64,000 nt of DNA from UBA4877 sp002399345 (GTDB lineage Bacteria; Bacillota; Thermoanaerobacteria; Thermoanaerobacterales; UBA4877), in the NCBI GenBank assembly GCA_036752905.1, contig DAIORT010000007.1, positions 1 to 64,000 on the forward strand, in the 5' to 3' direction. Numbering within the stretch: the first letter of the stretch is position 1; each line of letters begins with the position of its first letter. The position numbers and the translations under genes were made by a program. Below, in pieces: positions 1 through 8,104 of the stretch. Under the pieces are notes generated by a model. It was not told the origin of the DNA. It was given only the letters and a program-made list of their open reading frames with translations, and did no database searches.

Positions 1-11
1 ATATATATAAA

Positions 12-86
12 TGGCTCCCCAGGCAGGGCTCGAACCTGCAACCTACCGGTTAACAGCCGGTCGCTCCACCATTGAGCTACTGAGGA
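12..86 (-). tRNA. tRNA-Asn (GTT)
   Basis: Read on the minus strand this is a complete cloverleaf. The acceptor arm TCCTCAG pairs with CTGGGGA, the T-arm contains GGTTCGAGCC, and the anticodon stem ACCGG/CCGGT closes the loop CTGTTAA, giving anticodon GTT. The 3' CCA is encoded in the DNA. It lies downstream of the glycosidase gene near the window edge, so other tRNAs may precede or follow it outside the window. Confidence 0.95.
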
Positions 87-153
87 ACATCACTTATTTA
101 GTGTATATTATTTCACTAATAAAGTCAAGAGGGTTTTTAAAAAAGTTGTTAAG

Positions 154-183
154 CGGGAAGTATTTTTTAACTTCCCGTTTTTT
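154..183. terminator. Inverted repeat, probable terminator
   Basis: The arms CGGGAAG and CTTCCCG flank a 10-nt A/T-rich loop. On the plus strand the hairpin is followed directly by six T. On the minus strand a weaker T-run follows about ten bases after the stem. It sits just past the stop of the minus-strand glycosidase gene and probably ends that transcript. Confidence 0.55.
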
Positions 184-188
184 ATATT

Positions 189-2105
189 CTACCTAAGGTA
201 AATACCCAATTCCCATATTGAATAGGCATCCGGTGTCCATTGCGAGCATCCTGCCTTTGCGCCGGATTTATCAGGTCTTTTCGTCATATCTATACGCATG
301 TATCTGGCCTCTATTGTTTTTCCCAAATTCAGTACATCAATCGGCTGGGGCTCAGGCTTTTCTTTTATGGCAAGGCTGCGATCTGCTATTTTAGTCCAAT
401 CCCTTCCATCATTTGATATTTTGATATCATAGGCGGCGGGCCAATATTCCCAATTTATTTTGATTTGATTAAATTTTTGTGTACTCCCGAGATCAATACT
501 AAACCATTCATTTTCTTTTTGGAAAACCTTTGAAGCCCACCTTGTTTTTAGATCACCATCTGTTGCTTTGTCAGAAAGATAATCATATGTCTTATAGTAC
601 TTGGAGTCTGTATTTAAAGCTGTTGATGATGAAGATGTCGGTTTGTTTAATGCTAAATTCGGGGTGTCAGTTAAATCCAGCTTACTACCATTTCTGGGTA
701 TTTCAATCGCAGTAACAGAATAAGGGCCGACCTTATAATTAAATTCTTTATTTATATTATTTAATTTCTCTTTTCTTAAACCATAATTAGTCGGGTTGTC
801 GGCATTTACCGGCCCATCCAAAATCCATGCGGCAGCATCCCCGCTCGGTTTGAATTTATCCAAATCAAAACGCAGATTATAGTTTTTATCCGGTGACTTA
901 TTTATCAACATAACGTAAAGATTCTTATGATCATTGCTTAAACTTGTATATACGCTTATATCTTTAACATCTGTTTCATTTTTAACCATTGTATTCCCAA
1001 AGTGCTTATTATACAAAACATACGGGTAATAACTCACGTATGGTTTCATGTCCGGGCTAAACATGCCAAAATCACCTTGTGCCGGCGGATAAGGATTCAT
1101 TAGAGCCCAATATGCTGCCCCTGTTACTTTTTCTTCTGCAAATGTCCCCAGCATATCAGCTGTCCATAAAGCGTCGGGCAGTGCATTAACCGTCCAGTCT
1201 TCCGGGCCCCAGTTTACGGGTGCAAAAGATCCTATTTGGTATTCCACTGTTTTCTTTGGATAGAGCTGTTTAACCCATTCTCTAACATTCTTTAGCTGAT
1301 CATGCAGTTTTTGAGGTGAACCCAACAAATCCTTGTAAAATAATTGTTTATTATTTTCATCATATGGTGACGAAGGGTCTACTTCTTTTGATGGGGAAAG
1401 CGGAAAATCATGTATTGAATATACATCAATATACCTTCCTGCCTTTTCAATGACCTCTTTTGTAAAAGCTTCATTGGTCGCAGGAACATTTGCTATTATT
1501 TTAATCGACGGGTCTGCTTTCTTCATAATCGGCACAAATTTATTCATCGTTTTTACAAATTCATCAGCACTCATCGTCAGGTATGGTTCATCTGCTATTT
1601 CCCAATACTTAACATTTGCCTTTAAATCCTTATTAACATATTTTATCCATTTAGCAGCCAATTCCGGCGAGGCATTCGGATTTACCGAAATCTTTGTCGT
1701 TGCATTAAGCTGTCTGGATAATTTAATAAATTCATCGGTATTAATTTCACTGGTAGAATTTAATTTATTCCAAATGAAGTCATATCCGAATCCACCGCCG
1801 GGATACACAAGAAAGGATATACCTGCTTCCTTTAGGTTTTTAAGCATCCGAGGATTTATATTATTATTATCAAACAGTGTTTCATTCCACGCAGGAATAT
1901 GCATGCCATATATATTTTTATTAATTTTAGATGTAATTTTATTTGGGTATACATTGACCGTTCCCGTACTAGCTATCTTTGCTGCACTGCCTGTATCATT
2001 AAGTGACGCAACTGCGTCCTCGGCAAATACGTTTACAGGCAGCACTGAAAACAACATACAGAACACCATAATAGCCGCCATAATTTTTTGCTTGAATTTA
2101 CCCAT
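189..2105 (-). CDS. Secreted GH51-like (clan GH-A) glycosidase with C-terminal discoidin-like domain
   Basis: The 638-residue protein starts with a signal peptide (charged start, hydrophobic 8-22, cleavage probably after VFA near 28), so it is exported. Residues about 50-470 look like an arabinofuranosidase-type (beta/alpha)8 barrel plus a beta domain. WEIADEPY around 168-175 resembles the acid/base strand of clan GH-A, with Glu173 the candidate acid/base. Glu288 in TVEYQIG is a possible nucleophile. Residues about 490-638 resemble an F5/8 type C (discoidin) carbohydrate-binding domain. The start is supported by an AAAGGACG ribosome site. Family membership is inferred from motif style only; GH39 or GH30-like membership cannot be excluded. 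No transporter or regulator adjoins it, but a decayed GH4 gene lies upstream, suggesting a shrunken sugar-utilisation locus. Confidence 0.7.
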   Translation of the reverse strand: MGKFKQKIMAAIMVFCMLFSVLPVNVFAEDAVASLNDTGSAAKIASTGTVNVYPNKITSKINKNIYGMHIPAWNETLFDNNNINPRMLKNLKEAGISFLVYPGGGFGYDFIWNKLNSTSEINTDEFIKLSRQLNATTKISVNPNASPELAAKWIKYVNKDLKANVKYWEIADEPYLTMSADEFVKTMNKFVPIMKKADPSIKIIANVPATNEAFTKEVIEKAGRYIDVYSIHDFPLSPSKEVDPSSPYDENNKQLFYKDLLGSPQKLHDQLKNVREWVKQLYPKKTVEYQIGSFAPVNWGPEDWTVNALPDALWTADMLGTFAEEKVTGAAYWALMNPYPPAQGDFGMFSPDMKPYVSYYPYVLYNKHFGNTMVKNETDVKDISVYTSLSNDHKNLYVMLINKSPDKNYNLRFDLDKFKPSGDAAAWILDGPVNADNPTNYGLRKEKLNNINKEFNYKVGPYSVTAIEIPRNGSKLDLTDTPNLALNKPTSSSSTALNTDSKYYKTYDYLSDKATDGDLKTRWASKVFQKENEWFSIDLGSTQKFNQIKINWEYWPAAYDIKISNDGRDWTKIADRSLAIKEKPEPQPIDVLNLGKTIEARYMRIDMTKRPDKSGAKAGCSQWTPDAYSIWELGIYLR

Positions 2106-2404
2106 ATTTATCGTCCTTTCATATTAAAATAATCTTTACTGATATCGATTTCCCGATTGCAAGACTGCCTATAAATCTTATAGAACTACATGCAAATAAA
2201 GCGGAAAAACAAATTGCATATCTATGTTACTATTTTTTTACATATTATGCAAGAATTAATCACATTTTTTGTATTGTGTCAGATATATCATATTCTGCTT
2301 AATCATGTCGTCCAATATTTTTTAGCTGTCATTGCCGGCGGAACAAGTAGGCGTACTCCCATTTAGCCGGTGCATGCCCAAAACTTACCGGATGTGTCCT
2401 TGCC

Positions 2405-2578
2405 TTATCTATATTCTATTATGGCGTCATCAGGCAAATCTGAGATTGTGCCATTATTCTTCACATTAACTGTTTGTATATTTGTATATGGAATCTTTGA
2501 TGAAATTGCAGCATCAGAATAGTGTGTTCCTTCGCACTTTTCAAGCTGTTCCGGTTTCTCAGTGAGACCGTGGCTTTA
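2405..2578 (-). pseudogene. Decayed fragment of a GH4 (NAD-dependent) glycosidase
   Basis: An open minus-strand frame of about 57 codons bounded by stops lies in an otherwise gene-free 500-bp gap. It reads ...VNVKNNGTISDLPDDAIIEY, which matches the signature stretch of GH4 alpha-glucosidases/galactosidases (NxPNxGxIxxLPxDxxVEV). It has no plausible start, and both the N-terminal Rossmann part and the C-terminal part are missing. Just beyond its stop, in another frame (about 2330-2399), the open text THPVSFGHAPAKWEYAYLF may be a second remnant that I do not recognise. The rest of 2106-2622 shows nothing else. Confidence 0.65.
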
Positions 2579-2590
2579 TAGTTATTATAA

Positions 2591-2613
2591 CAAAAGAGTG
2601 GGCTTGCGCCCAC
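2591..2613 (-). terminator. Rho-independent terminator after the DUF1657-like gene
   Basis: On the minus strand GTGGGC-GCAA-GCCCAC forms a tight G+C-rich hairpin followed by TCTTTTGTT, immediately downstream of the stop of the small gene ending at 2623. Confidence 0.8.
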
Positions 2614-2622
2614 CCTTGCTCG

Positions 2623-2967
2623 TTACTTCGTTTGGTTATTTTTAACCGTATTAAGCAGCTTATCTGTTTTGTTCTCTGCAGATTTAGCAACCTTGGATGC
2701 ATTTTTTGCCGCATCCGCACTCAGGTTGTTAACTGACGAGTTTTGTGCACCTTGCGTAGGGGCCTGGCCGCTGTTGAGGTTATTGTTCTGATTAACATAG
2801 TTTAATCTATTATTAATCATATCGACATGCCTCTGCATATCCTGTTGCATCTGCTCAAACATCTGCTTAGCCATAGGGTCTTCAGTAGAACTTGAAAAAG
2901 TTGCATAGTTACCCATTGCTCCCTGGGCTGATGCCTTTGCCTTTTCCAAATCACTTTTTACAGTCAT
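2623..2967 (-). CDS. DUF1657-like small protein, probably spore-associated
   Basis: The 114-residue protein has an N-terminal helical half (about 1-60) with alternating Lys/Ala/Gln and the stretch DPMAKQMFEQMQQ. This resembles the short DUF1657 proteins of endospore formers, which usually have about 65-70 residues. The C-terminal half is a low-complexity Asn/Gln/Ser/Lys tail (LNSGQAPTQ..., then KNASKVAKSAENK) that is longer than usual. There is no signal peptide or membrane segment. The start is supported by GGAGGGG upstream. It stands alone with its own terminator. A role in spore coat or forespore is inferred only from the family's distribution. Confidence 0.55.
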   Translation of the reverse strand: MTVKSDLEKAKASAQGAMGNYATFSSSTEDPMAKQMFEQMQQDMQRHVDMINNRLNYVNQNNNLNSGQAPTQGAQNSSVNNLSADAAKNASKVAKSAENKTDKLLNTVKNNQTK

Positions 2968-3060
2968 TATTTAACCCCTCCATATTTTTAAAATATATTT
3001 GCCCCAAAATATATTATTGTCATATTTGCTTTAAATAACCCACGGTATTTATAACCATTT

Positions 3061-3100
3061 TAAAAAAAATTAAAGCTATGGTAGTTAATCACCATAGCTT
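3061..3100 (-). terminator. Terminator of the por operon
   Basis: On the minus strand AAGCTATGGT and ACCATAGCTT form a 10-bp stem with an 8-nt loop, followed by TTAATTTTTTTT, just downstream of porB. Confidence 0.85.
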
Positions 3101-3122
3101 TAAAATAAACAAAAGTAACCTA

Positions 3123-4049
3123 TTATTCCTCGCAGCGTCTCAGAATCTGTTCCCAACGTTTGTCAACAGCCTGCTGGAATTCCTCAATCAAATGCTCATT
3201 GCCGGGTTTAAACATATGCTTAAATCTTCCCTGCCTCTTAAGGAAGTCTTCAACCGGCAGTTTCTTTCTAGGTTTATATGTTAATCTCCATTTACCTTCT
3301 ACAACCTCAAACATAGGCCATACACATGTCTCAACAGCCAATCTGGTTATTTCCATGCCCTCTGGTGTGTTGGTTCTCCAACCTCTTGGGCATACAGCGA
3401 GTACGTTAAGTAAAGCCGGTCCGTCAACCTTAAAAGCTTTCTCAGATTTTTCGTAAAGGTCTTTCCAATGTGCAGGTGTAGACTGAGCCACATAAGGTAT
3501 ATTATGTGCTACAGCTATATCGGAAAGCTCCTTTCTCAGCTGTGTCTTGCCGGGGCTAACCTTTCCGGCAGGGCTGGTTGTAGTATCAGCATACAAAGGT
3601 GTAGCAGAAGACCTCTGTATTCCGGTATTCATATAAGCACCGTTATCATAGCACACATACACAAAATCATGTCCACGCTCTAAAGCACCGGAAAGAGACT
3701 GAAGTCCTATATCATAGGTTCCTCCATCACCACCAAAGGCAACAAATTTATATTTATCATTAATCTTGCCTTGCCTCTTAAGTGATTTATATGCTGCTTC
3801 AACACCACTAATGGTGGCACTGGCATTTGCAAAAGCATTGTGAATGTATGATGTTCTCCATGCCGTATAAGGATAAACTGTTGTTGAAACCTCCAAACAT
3901 CCTGTAGCATTGGCAACAACCACATTAGTATCCTCTGGCACTGCACTCATAACCCTTCTTGCAGTTATAGGTGCACCACAGCCGGCACAGAGTCTATGAC
4001 CACCAGTAATAAGTTCCGGTTTCTTGGCTATATCTCTTAAAGTTGGCAT
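3123..4049 (-). CDS. porB: Pyruvate:ferredoxin oxidoreductase, beta subunit
   Basis: This is the thiamine-diphosphate-binding subunit of the four-subunit enzyme that oxidises pyruvate plus CoA to acetyl-CoA and CO2, passing electrons to ferredoxin in the cytosol. At 308 residues it has the family's usual size. It has an N-terminal GCGAPI motif with a cluster-ligand Cys, TGCLEVSTT, the ThDP motif GDGGTYDIG near 110, and the later CPRGW. It is the last gene of porC-D-A-B and its start overlaps the end of porA by 13 bases, indicating coupled translation. Paralogous 2-oxoacid oxidoreductases (2-ketoisovalerate type) share these motifs, so pyruvate specificity rests on gene order and subunit sizes. 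Confidence 0.92.
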   Translation of the reverse strand: MPTLRDIAKKPELITGGHRLCAGCGAPITARRVMSAVPEDTNVVVANATGCLEVSTTVYPYTAWRTSYIHNAFANASATISGVEAAYKSLKRQGKINDKYKFVAFGGDGGTYDIGLQSLSGALERGHDFVYVCYDNGAYMNTGIQRSSATPLYADTTTSPAGKVSPGKTQLRKELSDIAVAHNIPYVAQSTPAHWKDLYEKSEKAFKVDGPALLNVLAVCPRGWRTNTPEGMEITRLAVETCVWPMFEVVEGKWRLTYKPRKKLPVEDFLKRQGRFKHMFKPGNEHLIEEFQQAVDKRWEQILRRCEE

Positions 4050-5239
4050 GCTTCGTCACCACCCTTTTCTTTAATACCAAGATACTGTTTTACATTGCAA
4101 GCTTTGCCTGTTTTTACAATATCCAGAAGATCGTTGAAAACCTTCTCTATGTGCCCTGTATCTATATCTCTGCCGCCCAGGCCAAATATATAGTTAACAA
4201 TCTTAATATCTTTATCATCAAACATTATATTCCTTATATCCGTAAACAACGGACCGTAAGCACCAAAGCTGTCGGACTTATCCAAAACAGCCACAGCTTT
4301 TACATTTTTAAGTGCATCATATATCTCCTTAGCGGGGAGCGGTCTATATGCCCTCGGCTTTAAAAGGCCTGCCTTTATACCTTGAGATCTTAATTTATCT
4401 ATGACAACCTTTGTTGTTCCTGCTGTGGAGTTTAGTACCACTACAGCTACATCAGCATCATCAAGATCATATTTCTCAAAATAGCCGTAATTTCTGCCGC
4501 TGATTTCCGCATATTCCTTGGCAACCTCTAGCATGACCTTTTTCGCATTATCCATGCCCGCCTGCTCTTGTCTCTTATGCTCAGTATAATACGGCGGAAG
4601 ATCCAGTGCACCCAAAGATATCGGATGCTTTGCATTCAGCAGATAATTCTCCGGCTTATATTCACCGATAAACTTCTTTACTTCATCATCATCTAAAACC
4701 TCAATACTCTCAAGCGCATGGGTTGTAATAAAACCATCCATACACACCATAACAGGCAGACTAACCCTTGGATCTTCAGCAATCCTTATGGCCTGCAGTA
4801 CATTGTCATATGCCTCCTGTGCGCTCTCGGAGTAAAGCTGTATCCAACCAGCGTCCCTGGCACCCATTGAATCACTGTGGTCATTGTGTATATTTATAGG
4901 TGCAGATATTGCTCTGTTTCCTACAACCATAACTATTGGCAGCCTCATTGAAGCAGCTATATGCACGACCTCATACATGTATGCCAGGCCCTGTGAAGAA
5001 GTAGCCGTCATTGTCCTTGCGCCGGCGGCTGAAGCACCTATGCAGGCACTCATAGCACTGTGCTCTGATTCAACTGTTACAAATTCAGTATCCACCTCGC
5101 CATTCGCAACAAACTGTGAAAAATATTGAGGTATCTCCGTTGAAGGTGTAATCGGGTATGCAGCAACAACATCTGGATTTATTTGCCTCATAGCATAAGC
5201 TGCTGCTTCATTGCCTGATAACGAAACTCTCTTAGCCAT
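4037..5239 (-). CDS. porA: Pyruvate:ferredoxin oxidoreductase, alpha subunit
   Basis: The 400-residue protein carries the pyrimidine-binding part of the enzyme. Motifs typical of PorA are AYPITPSTEI near 30, VESEHSAMSAC, TATSSQGLAYM and the GNRAISAPINIHNDHSD stretch that lines the active site. A GGGAGGGAG ribosome site precedes the ATG. It lies 12 bases after porD and overlaps porB, consistent with one transcript. The split into alpha, beta, gamma and delta chains is the archaeal/thermophile layout rather than the single-chain Por of many clostridia. Confidence 0.93.
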   Translation of the reverse strand: MAKRVSLSGNEAAAYAMRQINPDVVAAYPITPSTEIPQYFSQFVANGEVDTEFVTVESEHSAMSACIGASAAGARTMTATSSQGLAYMYEVVHIAASMRLPIVMVVGNRAISAPINIHNDHSDSMGARDAGWIQLYSESAQEAYDNVLQAIRIAEDPRVSLPVMVCMDGFITTHALESIEVLDDDEVKKFIGEYKPENYLLNAKHPISLGALDLPPYYTEHKRQEQAGMDNAKKVMLEVAKEYAEISGRNYGYFEKYDLDDADVAVVVLNSTAGTTKVVIDKLRSQGIKAGLLKPRAYRPLPAKEIYDALKNVKAVAVLDKSDSFGAYGPLFTDIRNIMFDDKDIKIVNYIFGLGGRDIDTGHIEKVFNDLLDIVKTGKACNVKQYLGIKEKGGDEACQL

Positions 5240-5251
5240 TTATCTCCCTCC

Positions 5252-5557
5252 CTACTCTTTAATCATCTTTATTGCCTTAGCCCTGTCCGGGCATTCAACT
5301 GCACAAATTCCGCAACCTTTGCAGTGTTCATAATCTATCCCAACAACCTTACCGTCCTCTATCTTTATAGAACCTTCCGGACAATATGCCCAGCAGAAAA
5401 GACATTGGATGCATTTATCAGGATCATATTCAGGTTTCTCAACCCTCCAGTCACCTGTCTTAAAGCCCTGTGCATTACCTGGTTCTAATATCACGCCTGC
5501 TTTTGGAAGCTCTTCCCATGTAGCATCTGGTCCTGTTTTGTAAACCTTTTTACTCAT
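5252..5557 (-). CDS. porD: Pyruvate:ferredoxin oxidoreductase, delta (2[4Fe-4S]) subunit
   Basis: The 101-residue ferredoxin-like subunit has two classic cluster motifs, CIQCLFCWAYCPEG and CKGCGICAVECP, each with CxxCxxCxxxCP spacing. It relays electrons from the ThDP site to free ferredoxin. The start overlaps the end of porC by four bases and has a strong GGAGGTGA site. Confidence 0.94.
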   Translation of the reverse strand: MSKKVYKTGPDATWEELPKAGVILEPGNAQGFKTGDWRVEKPEYDPDKCIQCLFCWAYCPEGSIKIEDGKVVGIDYEHCKGCGICAVECPDRAKAIKMIKE

Positions 5558-6147
5558 AGGCCCTTCACCTCCTGCATAGCTCTCTTTAAAGCACGCATAT
5601 TCCCATCAACAACCTGTAACTTGTGCGCAAATTTCTTTTTGAAATTGCCTTCCATATTCTCTACAAATTTCTTCTCATCCAATACGTCTGTCACCTTCAC
5701 GACAGCCGCAAGCATAGGAGTATTTGGGAAATTGCCTCCTATCTCATCTAAAGCTATCTGCGAGCCATCTATAGTATATATCTTGCCCTCAAATCCCGTC
5801 TTCTTTCTGACAACCTCCGGGTCATCCGCTGTATTGACCAGTAATATGCCCCCGTCCTTCTTTAAGCCGGCAGTAACATCCACCGTACCTATAAGTGTAT
5901 GATCCACCACAACCTCTACATCCGGTTCATAAATATTCGAGTGAATCCTTATTGGTGCTGTACTGATCCTTGTAAAAGCAGTAACGGGAGCCCCCATTCT
6001 TTCCGGACCATATTCAGGAAAAGCCTGCATGTATGCCCCTGTCTCAAATGCGGCCTGTGCTAGTAACAAAGATGCCGTCTTTGCTCCTTGTCCACCTCTG
6101 CCGTGCCAACGAACTTCCAGCATTTTAGCCTCTGTTGTTGTACTCAA
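5554..6147 (-). CDS. porC: Pyruvate:ferredoxin oxidoreductase, gamma subunit
   Basis: The 197-residue protein shows the gamma-subunit signature WHGRGGQGAKTASLLLA near 14-30 and FPEYGPERMGAPV, which form the CoA-binding region. It is the first gene of the operon. The start codon is TTG, chosen because AGGAGGAATACGC lies at correct spacing and no ATG is suitably placed. A consensus-like promoter and dyad repeats lie upstream. Confidence 0.92.
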   Translation of the reverse strand: MSTTTEAKMLEVRWHGRGGQGAKTASLLLAQAAFETGAYMQAFPEYGPERMGAPVTAFTRISTAPIRIHSNIYEPDVEVVVDHTLIGTVDVTAGLKKDGGILLVNTADDPEVVRKKTGFEGKIYTIDGSQIALDEIGGNFPNTPMLAAVVKVTDVLDEKKFVENMEGNFKKKFAHKLQVVDGNMRALKRAMQEVKGL

Positions 6148-6180
6148 AGCGTATTCCTCCTTCCAAAAAATTAAACTATG

Positions 6181-6305
6181 GACTGTTATACTACAGTCTA
6201 TATAAACGAACTGTATTATATATCAAAGTTTTTTACTTGAAACAGTCCTTTAATGTATTGAAAATATCAGCATTAGGCATGTATAACAGTATCCACTTAT
6301 ACTGT
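6181..6305 (-). promoter_or_regulatory. por operon promoter with ACTGT/ACAGT dyads
   Basis: On the minus strand TTTCAA (6237-6242) and TATAAT (6215-6220) are separated by 16 bases, a good sigma-A-type promoter. A palindrome GACTGT-tatact-ACAGTC (6181-6198) lies just downstream of the expected start point. A second, ACAGTAT-ccactt-ATACTGT (6286-6305), lies about 45 bases upstream of the -35 box. Extra half-sites occur at 6210 and 6242. The repeated half-site suggests binding of a dimeric regulator; which one is unknown. Confidence 0.5.
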
Positions 6306-6437
6306 AACAGATGAAAAACACTCTGTCAATTACATAAAAAAAGAAGTAATATTTCTAATATTACCCCCTGTAAAAAAAAACTATACTCTATCGAAATAAA
6401 ATATCACACGTTAATTGACCATTACATCCTTATAGTA

Positions 6438-6707
6438 TTATAAAAAGTGTTGGAGAAGCAATAAAAGAACTACCCCCGGCACTCCAAGAAATCCCACCGC
6501 AAGGGCTGATATGGGGTTTAGCGGTATATGTAAGCCAAAATATCCACCAACAAAATTTAATATTATCAGCACTATGCCTCCGATTATACCATTGTACAAT
6601 AATCTCCATATTATCTTTATAGGTACCAGTAGTACCCAACCCAAAAGATACAAAAGTATCAGACCTATGGCATATGCCAATATTATATTAATTCCTATGC
6701 TATTCAC
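6438..6707 (-). CDS. bofA: BofA-family protein (pro-sigma-K processing inhibitor)
   Basis: The 89-residue membrane protein has about three hydrophobic segments and ends in the family-typical NPISALAVGFLGVPGVVLLLLL. In Bacillus, BofA holds the SpoIVFB protease in check in the outer forespore membrane until sigma-K is needed. The start is GTG with AGGGGG upstream. Its place at the end of the dnaX-ybaB-recR-yaaL-bofA row matches Bacillus gene order and supports the call. Confidence 0.88.
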   Translation of the reverse strand: MNSIGINIILAYAIGLILLYLLGWVLLVPIKIIWRLLYNGIIGGIVLIILNFVGGYFGLHIPLNPISALAVGFLGVPGVVLLLLLQHFL

Positions 6708-6750
6708 CTATATACACCCCCTGTTTAAATTATATGGGGTGTCCTTAAAT

Positions 6751-7041
6751 TTATTCGGCTTTTACCAGACCCTGTCGTTTGGCTAACTTTAAAAGGTAGG
6801 TATATTTTTTTCTAGCCGCCTCTCTGTAATATATGGCATGGTCAATAAGATCAGGGTCGGTAACACATTCAAAATAGTCATCCGCATACCGCATCTCTTC
6901 CTTTGCAGTCTCAATAGATGACAAAAGCCCGTTTCCTTTATAGCTGTCCGCATCATCATATTTGGACTCCCCCACAAAAATTTTATTGGCCCTGTCTAAA
7001 ATATCATTTAAATACTCGTTGTTTAATTTAATATTGATCAT
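6751..7041 (-). CDS. yaaL: DUF2508 (YaaL-like) protein
   Basis: A small acidic/helical protein of 97 residues from the chosen ATG, which has GGGGG eight bases upstream. A longer frame from 7074 lacks a ribosome site. The helix containing DLIDHAIYYREAARKKYTYLLKLAK near the C-terminus is typical of DUF2508 proteins found between recR and bofA. Function is unknown. Identification leans on position as much as on sequence. Confidence 0.75.
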   Translation of the reverse strand: MINIKLNNEYLNDILDRANKIFVGESKYDDADSYKGNGLLSSIETAKEEMRYADDYFECVTDPDLIDHAIYYREAARKKYTYLLKLAKRQGLVKAE

Positions 7042-7135
7042 AAAAATAACCCCCAGGTAAAATATTCTAATCATATTTTCCCCGGGATAAAATTATTTTA
7101 TACCAATATAATAAAATACTACATTTATATATCTA

Positions 7136-7732
7136 TTATATTTCACTTCTGCCCGTAAAGGCAGAACCCAAAGTAACCTCGTCGGCATATTCCAGCTCTC
7201 CACCCATAGGTATGCCATGGGCTATTCTGGTAACCTTTATTCCCAACGGTTTTATAAGCTTAGCGATATACAGTGTAGTAGCCTCACCCTCAACATCGGG
7301 ATTTACCGCAAGTATAACTTCTTTAACATCATCAGTAAGTCTCTCTAAGAGTTCTTTTATACGTATATCCTCCGGTCCGATCCCATCTAGGGGTGATATG
7401 GTACCATGAAGTACATGATAGAGTCCTTTGTATTCCCTTGTCTTTTCCATGGCTACCACATCCCTCGGATCCTCAACCACACAGATCATAGAGCGGTCTC
7501 TAGATCCGTCCGAACATATTTCACATATATCCTTATCCGTTATATTAAAGCATATTTTACAATAATGCACCTTTTGTTTGGCCTCTTTTATGGCTGCCGA
7601 CAAAGAATCAACCTCATCCTGTTTCATATGGATAATATGAAAGGCAAGCCTTTGGGCTGTTTTGGGACCCACACCGGGAAGTTTTGATAATTCCTCTATG
7701 AGCTTAGCCATGGACGGTGTGTAGTAGTTCAT
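7136..7732 (-). CDS. recR: Recombination mediator RecR
   Basis: The 198-residue protein has the full RecR layout: helix-hairpin-helix LPGVGPKTAQRLAFHI at 18-33, a C4 zinc site (Cys58, 61, 70, 73), and a Toprim domain with CVVEDPRDV and the later NPDVEGEATTLY. RecR loads RecA at gaps together with RecF/RecO. It lies 15 bases downstream of ybaB in the dnaX operon. Confidence 0.97.
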   Translation of the reverse strand: MNYYTPSMAKLIEELSKLPGVGPKTAQRLAFHIIHMKQDEVDSLSAAIKEAKQKVHYCKICFNITDKDICEICSDGSRDRSMICVVEDPRDVVAMEKTREYKGLYHVLHGTISPLDGIGPEDIRIKELLERLTDDVKEVILAVNPDVEGEATTLYIAKLIKPLGIKVTRIAHGIPMGGELEYADEVTLGSAFTGRSEI

Positions 7733-7747
7733 TTAATCTCCCCCGAT

Positions 7748-8074
7748 TTACATAAGTCCGGACGGATCGACACCTCCGGTAACCTTAGACATCTTCTCTT
7801 TCATGGTGTCCTCAGACTTTTTTAAAGCTTCGTTTACGGCTGCAAGCACAAGGTCCTGGAGCATCTCCACATCCTCCGGGTCTACCGCCTCCGGCGATAT
7901 ACTTATATCCAATATCTGCTTTTTACCATTGGCCACCGCTTTTACTACCCCGCCGCCTGAAGTGGCTTCTACTCTGACATCATCTAATTCATTCTGCGCT
8001 TTATTCATTTCCTGTTGCATCTTTTGAACCTGTTTCATCATATTATTCATATTAAAACCTGGGTTTTTTGACAT
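7748..8074 (-). CDS. ybaB: YbaB/EbfC nucleoid-associated protein
   Basis: A small coiled-coil DNA-binding protein of 108 residues. MMKQVQKMQQEMNKAQNELD forms the first helix, followed by the GGGVVKAVANGKKQILDISI beta core and VDPSGLM at the end. The start at 8074 is preferred over upstream in-frame ATGs because AAGGGG lies at good spacing. It sits between dnaX and recR as in most bacteria. Confidence 0.94.
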   Translation of the reverse strand: MSKNPGFNMNNMMKQVQKMQQEMNKAQNELDDVRVEATSGGGVVKAVANGKKQILDISISPEAVDPEDVEMLQDLVLAAVNEALKKSEDTMKEKMSKVTGGVDPSGLM

Positions 8075-8104
8075 TTTCATTCCCCTTTCATGATAATCGA
8101 GCAA

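Noticed and set aside
1450..2127. Plus-strand 225-codon open frame
   Set aside because: It lies opposite the glycosidase gene, has no ribosome site and no recognisable domain, and is explained as an antisense shadow.
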